A stretch of 64,000 nucleotides of DNA, taken from Candidatus Dietzia intestinipullorum (GTDB lineage Bacteria > Actinomycetota > Actinomycetes > Mycobacteriales > Mycobacteriaceae). Positions 7,401 to 16,013 of the stretch are shown one piece after another (within the stretch, counting starts at the first letter, position 1; every line of letters begins with the position of its first letter). The stretch covers positions 1 through 64,000 of the forward strand of contig DWWP01000014.1 in NCBI GenBank assembly GCA_019119635.1, written 5' to 3'. A program made the position numbers and the translations under genes. The notes beneath the pieces were generated by a model, which saw only the letters and a list, made by a program, of their open reading frames with translations, made no database searches and was not told the DNA's origin.

Positions 7401-9027
7401 CGAGGAGCCCGCCCGGTTCACACGGCAGCTGGAGGTCCCCGAGGACACGGACGTGGTCCCGCAGCTCCTGCTGCGCCCCCGCTCCGGCAGCGCGCTCGAC
7501 GACGTCATGCGTGGCGACCCCGCCACCCGGGCGCGCCAGGTCCGCGCCGTGGGCTCCTCGCTCGTCGACGACCCGTCGGGGGCGGCCTCGGCGGCCGTCG
7601 ACGGCGACCGCTCGACCAGCTGGCACGCCGAGGACCTCGCCTCGCCCGAGCTCGAACTCCGACTGCCCGGGCGTCAACTCGTGGACTCGCTCCGTCTGTG
7701 GGCACCGCGGTCGCAGACCCCCGCCGCCCCGCGTGTGGTCACCGTCGACACCGGCGACGAGAGCACCACGGTGGACCTGGACACGCTCGCCACCGAGGAC
7801 GACGGCTCGGTGGAGATCCCGCTCCCGCCCGAGCGCACCGACCGCGTGAGCGTGCAGATCGATTCCGCCGACGAGGTCCGCACCGAGGGCGGCGCGACCG
7901 TGCCGCCGGGGATCGCCGAGGTCTGGGTCCGGGACGCGTCCCGGGCCCGGATCGGCGCGCTGCCCGCCGCCCACGACGAGCCCATCACCCTGGGCTGTCA
8001 GGACGGCCCGAGACTGACCATCGACGGGCGCGTGGTGCAGACGCGGCTCAGCACCACGCGACAGGACCTGCTGGAGGGGCGGGCGGTGGCCGCCGAGCCG
8101 TGCGACGACACGCCGGTGGCACTGCCCGCCGGGCCGGTGGAGGTCTCCGTGGACCCGGGGCAGGCGTTCTCCGTGGACACCGTCGGCCTCGTCGTCGACC
8201 CCGGTGACGACGACGAGGGCGGCACCGACGCCGATCGCGTGCCGGCCCTCGGCGGGCGGTCCCAGCCCACCCGGGCCGTCACCACGGTGGAGTGGGAGCA
8301 CGCGCGACGTGCCCTGCACGTGCCCGCCGCGCCGCGGGAGCGGGTCCTCGTGGTGCCGGAGAACGTCTCCCCGGCCTGGCAGGCCACTCTGGTGGCCGAG
8401 GACGGCACCGCGCTGCCGGACCCGCGCCCGGTGACAGTGGACGGGTGGAAGCAGGGCTGGGTGCTGCCCGCCAGCGGCGCCGGCATGACCCTCGAGCTCG
8501 CCGTCCCCGCCGAGACCCCGTACCGGGCCGCGCTGCTCACCGGCCCGTTCGCGCTCCTGCTGGTCCTCCTGCTCTTCCTGGTCCGCGGTGCCGACCGCGC
8601 CGGCGCCGCGGCGCGGCCGTGGCGGGCACGGGGGCTCGTCACCGTCGCCGCCACCGCCGCGGTGGCCGGTCTGGTGGCGGGGCCCGCCGGGCTGGCGATC
8701 ACCGTCGGGCTGAGCGCCGGTGCGTTGCTGGCGAGCCGCTACCGGGGCGCAGACCGGGCCCGGGACCTGCTCGTCGTGGGCGCGGGGACGGGGATCGTCG
8801 CGGGTGCGGTGCTGCTCTCGCGCGCGCCGTGGCCCGACGCCACCGGCTATGCGGGCGACGGGGCCGCGCCTCAGGTGCTGACGCTCGCCGGACTGGTCTG
8901 TGCCGGGCTCGCCGCGGCCTGGCCCTCGGTGCGGGGATCAGCGGGTCCGGCGGTGCGGGGGTCCTCGCGGGGGCCGCGGGCGGACCGCGAGAACCAGCGC
9001 CCGGACGGCACCTCGACGAGCGCGTAA
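4468..9027 (+). CDS. aftD: Alpha-(1->3)-arabinofuranosyltransferase AftD
   Basis: A 1519-aa polytopic GT-C glycosyltransferase. AftD adds alpha-1,3 arabinofuranose branches to arabinogalactan and lipoarabinomannan, using decaprenyl-phosphoryl arabinose on the outer face of the membrane. The N-terminal ~400 residues hold the multi-spanning GT-C core with an acidic loop motif (YDLVVDPWRFL, D44 as candidate base). The large extracytoplasmic part carries two F5/8 type C (discoidin-like) carbohydrate-binding modules, at about residues 780-905 and 1025-1130. A last group of membrane spans starts near residue 1352. The GTG start lies 18 bp after the DUF2613 gene. The 3' end overlaps the convergent tmaT gene by 157 bp. 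An acidic stretch near residues 595-610 (DEPDDGDEGDDDE) is unusual. Confidence 0.93.
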   Translation: MVRGARRGGGLRDAVVAFLAFLLLACLQAPGMVVPDTKYDLVVDPWRFLSQAAHVWTGTSFAGHVQNQAYGYLFPQGPFFALFDLVGLPAWLTQRLWWAVVLTVAYVGIVRVAAALRIGSPGTRAVAGLAYALAPRMLGDLGSISSEIWPVALAPWVLLPVVRVLQGRMSPRRGGAGAAVALALMGAVNAVATAMACLPAILWWAMHRPGRTWGRLAAWWIPLSVAVCVWWAVPLLVMGRVSPPFLDHIESAAVTTRWASVTEVLRGAATWVPFVSTDRVAGAALTSEPVFVLATGVVAAAGVVGLLVRGMPARGRLLAMAAVGLVLMSAAWVGPAGGGVAELVRDFLDGPGAALRNVHKADPLLRLPLALGLAHLLTRVLATVVPRDGAAPPADDARPRLREFATHPERSRVLVLGLVVALAGTVAVAPAWLGRLAPVGAHEGLPGHWTLASQWLSENAPVPPPGDDDGSDPAATTRALVVPGASFARQLWGVTRDEPLQPLATTPWAVRDSVPLQPAPAVRALDAVQRRLADGRPAPGMAATLASLGVGFLVVRNDLSEESGAARPALVHQSVDGSPGLAKVAEFGEPVAVGGGDEPDDGDEGDDDEASTVADSGLRPEYPAIEIYRVDSRLGADASGEGPPRSATAPYTVESRDLPVVAGGPESLSRLDDLLAAGDTTGSPARVTRLLEADAREAGVDPSADPLQRPRPVAPPGTVRTDTPADRETDFGRLDHNSSAIRAEGDPRRSRGTVPDYAATVAGSDLPELARAQWSGARVTASSSASDSSQPGVVQPAYSVAAAVDDDPDTNWRSGGAGSAFGEWLEVDLPEPVDRGQLRITVPEPESGPEVTTLSVRTDAGTTTVSPTTGTETVVALPPGPTDRVRVTATGFADGGRGTHFEVSEIGLRSGDREIPLRRVVTVPPQPGDAGPPSGWLLTQQLGGRSECVHGGDRTEGLAGAREETGAVRCAAGLGLAPEEPARFTRQLEVPEDTDVVPQLLLRPRSGSALDDVMRGDPATRARQVRAVGSSLVDDPSGAASAAVDGDRSTSWHAEDLASPELELRLPGRQLVDSLRLWAPRSQTPAAPRVVTVDTGDESTTVDLDTLATEDDGSVEIPLPPERTDRVSVQIDSADEVRTEGGATVPPGIAEVWVRDASRARIGALPAAHDEPITLGCQDGPRLTIDGRVVQTRLSTTRQDLLEGRAVAAEPCDDTPVALPAGPVEVSVDPGQAFSVDTVGLVVDPGDDDEGGTDADRVPALGGRSQPTRAVTTVEWEHARRALHVPAAPRERVLVVPENVSPAWQATLVAEDGTALPDPRPVTVDGWKQGWVLPASGAGMTLELAVPAETPYRAALLTGPFALLLVLLLFLVRGADRAGAAARPWRARGLVTVAATAAVAGLVAGPAGLAITVGLSAGALLASRYRGADRARDLLVVGAGTGIVAGAVLLSRAPWPDATGYAGDGAAPQVLTLAGLVCAGLAAAWPSVRGSAGPAVRGSSRGPRADRENQRPDGTSTSA

Positions 9028-10142
9028 CTCGCCGCCGCCACCACGGTGGACACGGCCGCGGTGACCAGCCACACCAGCAGCATCTGCCCCGAGAACAGGG
9101 GGACAAAGGCGATCTGGAACGCGAAATGCAGCACCAGCACGTGCCACAGGAACACCCCGTAGGACCAGCGCCCGAGTGCGCCCATCACCGCCGAGTCGAG
9201 GACCGCGAACCGCTGGCCGTGCGGAGCGAGCGTGATGGGCGCCAGCAGGCAGAACGCCACGACCGCGCCGAGCGCCGTGCGGGCCGCGAACTCGGGGCCG
9301 GACGGGTGGACGAAGCCCTCGGTGAACCACCCGGGCACCGTCGTCGCGAGAAAGGCGACGGCGGCGAGCGCCCACCAGCCCCAGCGCGAGCGGCGGTGTC
9401 GGGCCAGCGCGGCCAGCCGCCCGGGCGGGGCGGCGGCGAGCTCGGCGAGGACCATCCCCGCCGCGAACCACGACGCGAAGGCGGGCGGGAGGAGCTGGTC
9501 GTTGAGACTCTCCGGAAGCCCGAGTGCGTACCACGGCACCAGCGCCCACCCCAGGCTCAGCGCGCCCACGGCCGCGATCACGGGGATCCGCCACCTCGCC
9601 GCCGGCCCCCGGAGACGGAGGAGCGCCCACCACAACAGCGGCAGGGCCAGGTAGAAGCTCATCTCCACGGACAGCGACCAGGCGTGGGTGAGGCCCTCGA
9701 CCAGCGAGTCGGGCACGAACACCTGCGTGAGGGTGGCGTTGGCCAGCCACGCCGGCGCCGGGCTCAGCGCGTTGCGCGGGATGAGCAGGAACGCCGCCGC
9801 CACCACCACGAGATACGCGGGCATGATCCGGACCAGACGCGACCGCAGGTAGTTGCCCGCCGGTCGGGCGGAGCCGGGAAGGTCGCGGCGCGCGTGCAGG
9901 GCGTGGCCGCGCCACAGGAGGAAGCCGGACAGGGCGAAGAACACGGCCACGGCCAGGTCCATCCGGCCCCAGACCCGGCCCACCGCGGAGCCGGTGTTGG
10001 ACGCGGTCTGGAAGGCGACGTGCGTGGTGAGGACGCCGAAAGCAGCCACCGCTCGCAGGCCTTCCAGGGCCGGGACGAAGCCCCGGGCGGACGGCAGGGA
10101 TCCGACATGACGGTCGTGGGTTCGGGGAGCGATGTTCCGCAC
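8871..10142 (-). CDS. tmaT: Acyltransferase-3 membrane protein, TmaT-like (trehalose monomycolate O-acetyltransferase)
   Basis: A 423-aa acyltransferase-3 (OafA/YrhL) protein with about ten membrane spans. The conserved first helix block reads ALEGLRAVAAFGVLTTHV, with the family His. In corynebacteria the orthologue in this island, TmaT, acetylates trehalose monomycolate, a step that helps MmpL-dependent export. The position between aftD and the DUF3068 gene is the same as for Rv0228. I chose the GTG at 10142, preceded by AGGAGA; an in-frame ATG 36 codons upstream has no support. The last ~52 codons lie antisense to the end of aftD, and that hydrophilic tail (SARGPREDPRTAG onward) may be dispensable. 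Confidence 0.82.
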   Translation of the reverse strand: MRNIAPRTHDRHVGSLPSARGFVPALEGLRAVAAFGVLTTHVAFQTASNTGSAVGRVWGRMDLAVAVFFALSGFLLWRGHALHARRDLPGSARPAGNYLRSRLVRIMPAYLVVVAAAFLLIPRNALSPAPAWLANATLTQVFVPDSLVEGLTHAWSLSVEMSFYLALPLLWWALLRLRGPAARWRIPVIAAVGALSLGWALVPWYALGLPESLNDQLLPPAFASWFAAGMVLAELAAAPPGRLAALARHRRSRWGWWALAAVAFLATTVPGWFTEGFVHPSGPEFAARTALGAVVAFCLLAPITLAPHGQRFAVLDSAVMGALGRWSYGVFLWHVLVLHFAFQIAFVPLFSGQMLLVWLVTAAVSTVVAAASYALVEVPSGRWFSRSARGPREDPRTAGPADPRTEGQAAASPAQTSPASVST

Positions 10143-10243
10143 TGTTAATCTTCTCCTGATCACGGTTCGGCACTGTGGCCGTCCCGGGCCCACGCCCCCG
10201 GGGGCCGCAGGCACACGTAGGTGCGACACCAGGAGGACGTCCG

Positions 10244-11545
10244 ATGACACGACAGAGTAGTTCCGAGGGGCGGAGGGCGTCGATCCCGGCGCTGGTCCTC
10301 ATCGGGCTCGGGGCGTTCCTGCTGACGATCGCGGTGGCGCTCGTCTTCTTTGTGGTGCCGGCGCAGAAGAAGACGCCGCTGGACATCAACTCCACCACCG
10401 TCACCGACACGACGGCCGGCTCGGTCCTCGTGGCCGGTGCCCTGGCGGGGAACAAGCCCACCGAGGCGAACGCCGAGCGCGAGGAGTGCCGCGTCCCCGA
10501 GGAGGAGGCCCCGGCCGAGGGCGAGGGCGGCGAGGCCGCCGAGGGCGAGGATGCCGAGGCCGCCGAGGGAGCCGAGGGCGAGGACGCCCAGATCCCGGTG
10601 TCCTGCTTCATCGACAGTGACATCCCCCTGTACTCGCAGCGCCGGGTCCAGGCCGTCGAACCGTCGGACGGCGACGACATCACGATGCAGGCCGCCCAGT
10701 CGCTGATCCGCGACGACCAGTCGGGCTCGGACGGGGCCGAGGGTCTGGTCAACGCGACGATCGACCGCCTGACCGCGGACCGCGAGAGCGCCATGCCGAT
10801 CGACGAGCCCGTGAGCACGCTGCAGCTGGTGACCTCGGGCGACCCGGAGAACGAGGTCGCGCCCGCCGGGTTCGTCCGCGAGGGACTGCAGTACAAGTTC
10901 CCGTTCGGCACCGAGCAGAAGGACTACCCGTACTTCGACGCCAGCACGTTCACCACCAACCCGATCTCGTTTGTCGGCGAGACCACCGTCGGCGGTGTCG
11001 AGGCGTACGAGTTCCGGCAGGAGATCGGCCCGATCGACATGTGGAGCTCGATCCGCGACCACTTCGCCTCCGTCTCGAGCGGCTACGACCCGACGGTGGA
11101 GTCGGTCCTGGCCAGCTACCGCCGCGACGGCATGTCCGCCGGCCAGTGGGGGCTCGAGGGCGACCCGGAGCGCGAGGTCGACATGCACCGCTTCTACACC
11201 AACACCCGCACGGTCTGGGTCAACCCCACGACCGGCCAGATCGTCAACGGCAGCGAGGACATCTTCCAGTTCTTCGCCGAGGACCAGGACGCGGCCGACG
11301 AGTTCTTCCAGGACAAGGCCGCCGTCGACGCGGAGAAGAACGACCCAACCCGCACCGCCGTCCAGTTCGATGCGGCGTGGAACGAGGAGACCGTCGAGAC
11401 CACCGGCGCCGAGGCGCAGGAGTCCGCAGACACGCTCAACACGTTCGGTCGCGTCGTCCCGGCGATCCTCGGGATCCTCGGTGTCATCTCGCTGGCGGCC
11501 GGCGTGTTCCTGGGCGTCCGCGGAGGCCGCGCACGTACGGCCTGA
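10244..11545 (+). CDS. pgfA: DUF3068 (PorA-family) envelope protein, PgfA-like
   Basis: A 433-aa protein with an N-terminal membrane anchor (ALVLIGLGAFLLTIAVALVFF, about residues 16-36), a large periplasmic DUF3068 domain and a C-terminal transmembrane helix ending at RGGRARTA. The start follows AGGAGG by 7 nt. The orthologues (Rv0227c, MSMEG_0317, NCgl2760) have been tied to lipomannan/LAM maturation and to trehalose-mycolate traffic with MmpL3 during polar growth. This assignment is by family and gene neighbourhood. A Glu/Ala/Gly acidic insert (about residues 83-120) interrupts the domain and looks lineage-specific. The gene is divergent from tmaT with a 101-bp shared promoter region. Confidence 0.85.
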   Translation: MTRQSSSEGRRASIPALVLIGLGAFLLTIAVALVFFVVPAQKKTPLDINSTTVTDTTAGSVLVAGALAGNKPTEANAEREECRVPEEEAPAEGEGGEAAEGEDAEAAEGAEGEDAQIPVSCFIDSDIPLYSQRRVQAVEPSDGDDITMQAAQSLIRDDQSGSDGAEGLVNATIDRLTADRESAMPIDEPVSTLQLVTSGDPENEVAPAGFVREGLQYKFPFGTEQKDYPYFDASTFTTNPISFVGETTVGGVEAYEFRQEIGPIDMWSSIRDHFASVSSGYDPTVESVLASYRRDGMSAGQWGLEGDPEREVDMHRFYTNTRTVWVNPTTGQIVNGSEDIFQFFAEDQDAADEFFQDKAAVDAEKNDPTRTAVQFDAAWNEETVETTGAEAQESADTLNTFGRVVPAILGILGVISLAAGVFLGVRGGRARTA

Positions 11546-11603
11546 GGCTCCCGCGCCCGACCTGCCACCGCGCCTGACCCGCTCGCGCCCCGTCCCGACC
11601 CGC

Positions 11604-12863
11604 TCAGTGCGGGCGGAGCGGGCGGAGGGCGCGCCAGCCGGCGGCGAGCGTGGTGACGGCCACGACCGCCAGCGTCGCGGCCAGCACCGCCTCGACCTCA
11701 CGGGGCGCGGCCCACGCGGCCGCCGCGGTGAGCGCGAGCCCGGCCCAGGCGATCGCGGCCTCGACCGTGCGGTCTGAGGCGATGGTGGCCAGCAGGAAGG
11801 CCTGCAGGACACTGAGGACCACCCCGAGCGCCGCGAACGCCCACAGCAGGCCGGCCACGGGGCGGTAGGCCTCGCCCACGACGGCCGGCACGAGCGGGGT
11901 AGCGACGGCGGCGGTCACCACCACGACCGCCCCGATCCCCAACAGCACGGCCACGGCGGAACGGACCGCCCCGCGGTGCCCGGCGGGGTCGGCCATCCGC
12001 GGATAGAGCACGGTGCCCACGGCCTGCGGGAGCCAGAACGCCGCCTTGGCCGCGACGGCGCCGAGCGCGTACCGGCCGGCCTCCTCCGGGGAGAGCAGTG
12101 CGCGGGCGACGATGAGGTCGACGGAGGTCAGCGCCATCATCACCAGCTGCACCTGCCCGGCGGCGATCACCGTCCGCACGCCCGGGTGGTGGCTCGCGGC
12201 GGAGCGGTGTTCGATCAGTGACCCGAACGACGACGACGGCGCCGGCGCCCACGTCGGTGGCGCTGCCCGAGCGGTCCAGGCCAGCGCGCCCACCCAGACG
12301 GCGGCCACCCCGACCGCGCCCGCGGTGAGCGCGGCCCCGACCCCGCCGCCCGCGGCGAGCACCGCCACCGCGGGGACGACCTTCCCGCATCCGGCCAGCG
12401 CCAGGAGGGCGGCGAGCCCCCGGAACCGCTCCGCGCCCTGGAGCAGTCCCTGCTCGGCGGCCAGCAGGCACAGCACCGGCCCCGGGGCCAGCGCGGCGGC
12501 GGTGGCCGGCACGGGGGTGTCGAGCAGCAGCGAGACCGGCCACAGTGCCAGCGCGGCCACCGCCGCGACGAGCAGTGCGACCCGGACACCCAGCCCCCGC
12601 AGCACCTCGGGCGGGGCACCCCGGACGCGCTCGCGGGCCACCACGGCCTGCAGCGCCAGCGACGGCACGGCCACGAGGAGTTGCGCGGAGAGCAGCGCCG
12701 CGAACGCCCCGTAGCCCTCCGGGCCGAGCCACCGCGAGGCCGGCAGGTGCAGGAGGTAGGCGGCGACGTTGGCGATCAGTGAACCGGCCGTGACCGCTCC
12801 GGCGCCCGTGAGCACGCGGCGCGTGGCCGTGCCGGGTGCCGCCCGGGGCGCCTGATCACTCAC
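11604..12863 (-). CDS. Wzx/MATE-type polysaccharide flippase-like membrane protein
   Basis: A 419-aa, almost entirely hydrophobic protein with about 12 predicted spans. N-terminal features match the polysaccharide-biosynthesis/Wzx group of the MOP superfamily: GSLIANVAAYLLHLPASRWLGPEGYGAFAALLS, here described only as residues ~24-56, with the Gly-Pro-Glu-x-Tyr-Gly segment. These proteins flip lipid-linked sugars. The GTG at 12863 is the only reasonable start. In my recollection of the M. tuberculosis order, Rv0226c and Rv0227c orthologues are adjacent, so this gene is an extra member between them. The substrate is unknown; a polyprenyl-linked mannan or arabinan precursor or a glycolipid would fit the island. 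Confidence 0.75.
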   Translation of the reverse strand: MSDQAPRAAPGTATRRVLTGAGAVTAGSLIANVAAYLLHLPASRWLGPEGYGAFAALLSAQLLVAVPSLALQAVVARERVRGAPPEVLRGLGVRVALLVAAVAALALWPVSLLLDTPVPATAAALAPGPVLCLLAAEQGLLQGAERFRGLAALLALAGCGKVVPAVAVLAAGGGVGAALTAGAVGVAAVWVGALAWTARAAPPTWAPAPSSSFGSLIEHRSAASHHPGVRTVIAAGQVQLVMMALTSVDLIVARALLSPEEAGRYALGAVAAKAAFWLPQAVGTVLYPRMADPAGHRGAVRSAVAVLLGIGAVVVVTAAVATPLVPAVVGEAYRPVAGLLWAFAALGVVLSVLQAFLLATIASDRTVEAAIAWAGLALTAAAAWAAPREVEAVLAATLAVVAVTTLAAGWRALRPLRPH

Positions 12864-12927
12864 ACGGTGATCGTAAGGGGCGCCACCGGGACCCCGCCCG
12901 ACGCGGTCGCCGTGGTGGAATGTGCGC

Positions 12928-14760
12928 ATGTCGCAGGCCGCAGCAGCACCGCGTGCCGACCCCGGGGGTCGCACCGCTGTCGCCGTCGACGCGGCGATCG
13001 GCCTGGTGGTGGGCGGCGTGTTGCTCGCGGGCCTCGCGCGACCGGGGTTCCCGCTGCTGCGTGACTGGGTGGCCGCCCCGTACCCGCCCCTGTCGGACGC
13101 GGCGCTCGGGTTGGGGGAGTCGGCCGCGCGTGCGGTCCCCCAGGACGTGGCGGTGGTGTGGGCCTCCCGGGCCCTCGGGGCGGTGGGCCTGCCGGCGTGG
13201 CCGCTGACGGGCGCGCTCACCGCGGTGTTCTGCGTGTGGCTCGCGGTGGGGGCGGGCGCGTTGGCGCGCCGGGTGCTGCCCGCGACGCGCGCGGTTCCGG
13301 GGGCGCTGCTCCGCCTGCCCGCGGTGCTGGGCGCGGTCTGGAACCCCTTTGTGGTGGAACGGCTCCTGCAGGGGCACTGGTCGCTGCTCGCCGGCGCGGC
13401 GGCCGTGGTGTCGTTGCCGGTGGTGCTCTCCCGCGCGCGTCCCCGGGTGGCGGCGGCGTGCGCGGCGGTGGCGGGGGCTGGTCTCACGCCGACCGGTTGG
13501 GTACTCGCGGTGATCGCCGCGGGGGTGGCGGTGGCCTGCGCCCCGCGCGGCGGGCGGACCCGCTCGGCGCTGGCGACGGCGGGTGTCGCGGTGGTGACGG
13601 CGCTGCCCTGGCTGGTGGCGACGCTGCTCGCCGGCCCGGCGAGCGCGGCCGCGGGATCCGGGGCGGCCGGGGCGGGCGCGACGGGCGTCGAGGCGTTCGC
13701 CGCCCGCGCGGAAACCGGGATCGGCACGGTCGGCTCGGTCGTCGCCTCGGGCGGGATCTGGAACGCGGCGGCGGTCCCCCCGTCGCGGGCGACGTGGTGG
13801 GCGGCGGTGGCGCTGGCGCTGCTCGTGGCGGTGTGGGCGCTCGCGGCGCCGGGGCTGTGGCGTGCCCGCCGCGAGCCGGTGGTGCGGGCGGCGGTCCCGG
13901 TCGCGGTGGCGGTCTGGCTCCTCGTGTCGGCGGCGGCGACCGGTCCCGGCCTGGCGGTGCTCGACGCGCTCGTCGACGCGGTGCCCGCGGCGGGGCTGGT
14001 GCGGGACACCCAGAAGTTCGTCGCGCTCGCCCTGCCCGCCACGGTGCTCGCGCTGGCCGTGGCGACCCGCGCGCTCGCGCGGTGGCTGCGGCCGGCCGGC
14101 GCGGCGGTCCTGGTCGCAGCCGTGGCCGTCGCGTCCGTGCCCGACGCCCCCGCAGCGCTGTGGTCGGCGCTGCGGCCGGTGACCTACGGCCCGGGATGGG
14201 CCGAGGTCGACCGGATCGTCGCGGGCGAGCCGGGCGATGTGCTGGTCCTGCCGGCGGGCTCGTTCCGGTCCACGCCGCTGTGGGCCGGCGGTGCCCCGGT
14301 CCTGGACCCGGCCCCGCGCCTGCTCGACGCCCGCGTCCTCGTCCCCGGCGACCTGCTCGTCGGGGGCGCCGGCGGCGTCGCAGGAGAGGGGAGCCGGGCG
14401 CGCGCCGCCACCGACGCGCTCCTGGACGGCGCCGACCCCGCGGTGTTGGCCGGCCTCGGCGTGCGGTGGGTCCTGGACGAGCGGACCTCCGCCGGCCCGA
14501 GGGGGGAGTCGGGGGCGACCCTGGAATCGACGACGACGAGGTATTCCGACCCCGAACTGACCCTCCACGAGATCACCGCCGCCGCCCCGCAGGCGCCCCC
14601 GCCCGCCTCGCCGGCCGCCCGGGCGGCGGTCCTCGCTGCGCACGCGGCGTGGATGCTGGTCGGGTTCGGCGCGGCCCTGGGCGCGATTCTCGCCGCGCTT
14701 CCGGTGCCGATGCTGGCTCCGGCGCTCAGGCGGCGGAGGGCCCGTGGCCCGGGCCGGTGA
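12928..14760 (+). CDS. AftD-like GT-C membrane protein (Rv0226c family)
   Basis: A 610-aa polytopic protein placed like Rv0226c. It is rarely given a function, but several segments line up with AftD in this same window. An early extracytoplasmic loop has an acid (PLLRDWVAAPYPPLS, D46, versus YDLVVDPWRFLS). A later loop shares L(R/V)(N/D)-x-x-K. The C-terminal periplasmic module has VLVLPAGSFRSTPLW where AftD has ALVVPGASFARQLW, then an LAGLGVRWVL/LASLGVGFLV pair. I therefore read it as a shorter GT-C glycosyltransferase without carbohydrate-binding modules (inference). Start: ATG 12928, with GTG two codons earlier as an alternative. The 3' end overlaps the convergent glycosyltransferase by 35 bp. 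Confidence 0.65.
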   Translation: MSQAAAAPRADPGGRTAVAVDAAIGLVVGGVLLAGLARPGFPLLRDWVAAPYPPLSDAALGLGESAARAVPQDVAVVWASRALGAVGLPAWPLTGALTAVFCVWLAVGAGALARRVLPATRAVPGALLRLPAVLGAVWNPFVVERLLQGHWSLLAGAAAVVSLPVVLSRARPRVAAACAAVAGAGLTPTGWVLAVIAAGVAVACAPRGGRTRSALATAGVAVVTALPWLVATLLAGPASAAAGSGAAGAGATGVEAFAARAETGIGTVGSVVASGGIWNAAAVPPSRATWWAAVALALLVAVWALAAPGLWRARREPVVRAAVPVAVAVWLLVSAAATGPGLAVLDALVDAVPAAGLVRDTQKFVALALPATVLALAVATRALARWLRPAGAAVLVAAVAVASVPDAPAALWSALRPVTYGPGWAEVDRIVAGEPGDVLVLPAGSFRSTPLWAGGAPVLDPAPRLLDARVLVPGDLLVGGAGGVAGEGSRARAATDALLDGADPAVLAGLGVRWVLDERTSAGPRGESGATLESTTTRYSDPELTLHEITAAAPQAPPPASPAARAAVLAAHAAWMLVGFGAALGAILAALPVPMLAPALRRRRARGPGR

Positions 14761-15916
14761 CCACGCCGCCGAGCCGGCGTCCCTCGCCGGCGGCGCGGAG
14801 GACCTCGCCCATCGCGGCGGCGGTGGCGGGCCACGAGAGCCGGGCCGCCTTGCGTCGCGCGGCCCCGCCCAGGCGGGCGCGTGCCGCCTCGTCGGCGAGG
14901 AGCCCGCGGGTGGCGTCGGCCATGGCGTCCACGCCGTCGACGAGGAGCCCCGTCTCGCCGTCGTCGATCGAATCCCGCAACCCGGCCGCGTGGTGGTACC
15001 CGACGGTGGGCACCGCGTGCTGCCCGGCTTCCGAGACCGCCAGGCCCCAGCCCTCCTTGCGTGAGGGCATGAGGTGGATGTCGGCGCCGGCGAGGATGCG
15101 GTGTTTGGTGGCCTCGTCGACGTGACCGTGGAACACCACCGACCCGTCGGCGGTGAGGCCGAGCCGGTCGGCGTGCTCGCGGAGCCGGTCGGCCCACCAC
15201 CCGCTGCCGACCACGTCCAGGACCAGATCGGGATGGGTGGGGCGCAGAGCGGCCAGCACCTCGAGCGCGTCCTCCACGTGCTTGTGCGGCACCAGCCGGG
15301 ACAGGACCACCAGGCGTCGTCCGGTCGGCGCGCCGCCGCGCCCCCCGGGCGGGGCCGGGAGGGGGTCCAGTCCGTTGCGCACCACCGCGATCCGGGCGTG
15401 GTCCACCCCCAGCCCCGCGAGCTCGTCGGCGGACGGGAGGGAGACGGTGACGAACTGGCTCCGGGCATGCACGCGCGGGGAGAGCCACGACTCGACCCAC
15501 CAGCCGAGGCGGGCGACGAGCCACCCGGCGACCGGCCACTGCTCACGGTGGATGTGATGGACCAGCACCACGACGGGGGCGCGCGTGACCAGGCGCGCGA
15601 AGAAGGGGACGCCGTTCTGGGTGTCGACCACGGCGTCCGGCCTCCGCAGGGCGCCGAGCGGCCCCAGGCCCAGGCGCCCGGCCGCGATCGCGGCCAGCGC
15701 GCGCGGGTACACGGTGAACCTGCCGCCGGCCCGGCTGACCGTCACGCCGGCGTCGGTGACCTCCGTGCGGGCGGCGCCGGCCGAGCGGGAGGTCCGGTAC
15801 ACCACGGTGTGGCCCTCGGCGGCGAGTCCCGCCGCCACGTGTTCGAGGTAGCGCTCGCTGCCTCCCCCCTGGGGGTGACTGCCATCGCGCCAGCACAGCA
15901 GCAGGATCCGTGACAC
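14726..15916 (-). CDS. GT4-family glycosyltransferase (Rv0225-like)
   Basis: A 396-aa cytosolic GT-B glycosyltransferase. The N-terminal domain starts with a Gly-rich acceptor-side loop (SHPQGGGSERYLEHVA). The C-terminal domain has VLSRLVPHKHVED and the retaining GT4 EX7E signature in EGWGLAVSE, which binds the nucleotide-sugar donor. The start is the GTG at 15916. Its place and strand agree with Rv0225 in the mycobacterial island. A mannosyl or related transfer to a lipid carrier is plausible given the LM/LAM context, but donor and acceptor are not readable from sequence. Confidence 0.8.
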   Translation of the reverse strand: MSRILLLCWRDGSHPQGGGSERYLEHVAAGLAAEGHTVVYRTSRSAGAARTEVTDAGVTVSRAGGRFTVYPRALAAIAAGRLGLGPLGALRRPDAVVDTQNGVPFFARLVTRAPVVVLVHHIHREQWPVAGWLVARLGWWVESWLSPRVHARSQFVTVSLPSADELAGLGVDHARIAVVRNGLDPLPAPPGGRGGAPTGRRLVVLSRLVPHKHVEDALEVLAALRPTHPDLVLDVVGSGWWADRLREHADRLGLTADGSVVFHGHVDEATKHRILAGADIHLMPSRKEGWGLAVSEAGQHAVPTVGYHHAAGLRDSIDDGETGLLVDGVDAMADATRGLLADEAARARLGGAARRKAARLSWPATAAAMGEVLRAAGEGRRLGGVVTGPGHGPSAA

Positions 15917-16013
15917 GGCGCCACTGTACGCAGACGAAGGACGGCCGGAGACGCCGCCCCGTCCCTTAGAATCCGGTGTGTCACTGCCGTCCACACAGGT
16001 GAGAGGGGTCCGT

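Noticed and set aside
6013-8319. 768-codon frame antisense to aftD
   Set aside because: Shadow of aftD; low-complexity His/Arg/Gly translation, no ribosome site.
12856-15546. 896-codon minus frame across the GT-C-like and GT4 genes
   Set aside because: Runs against two real genes and lacks any recognisable domain.
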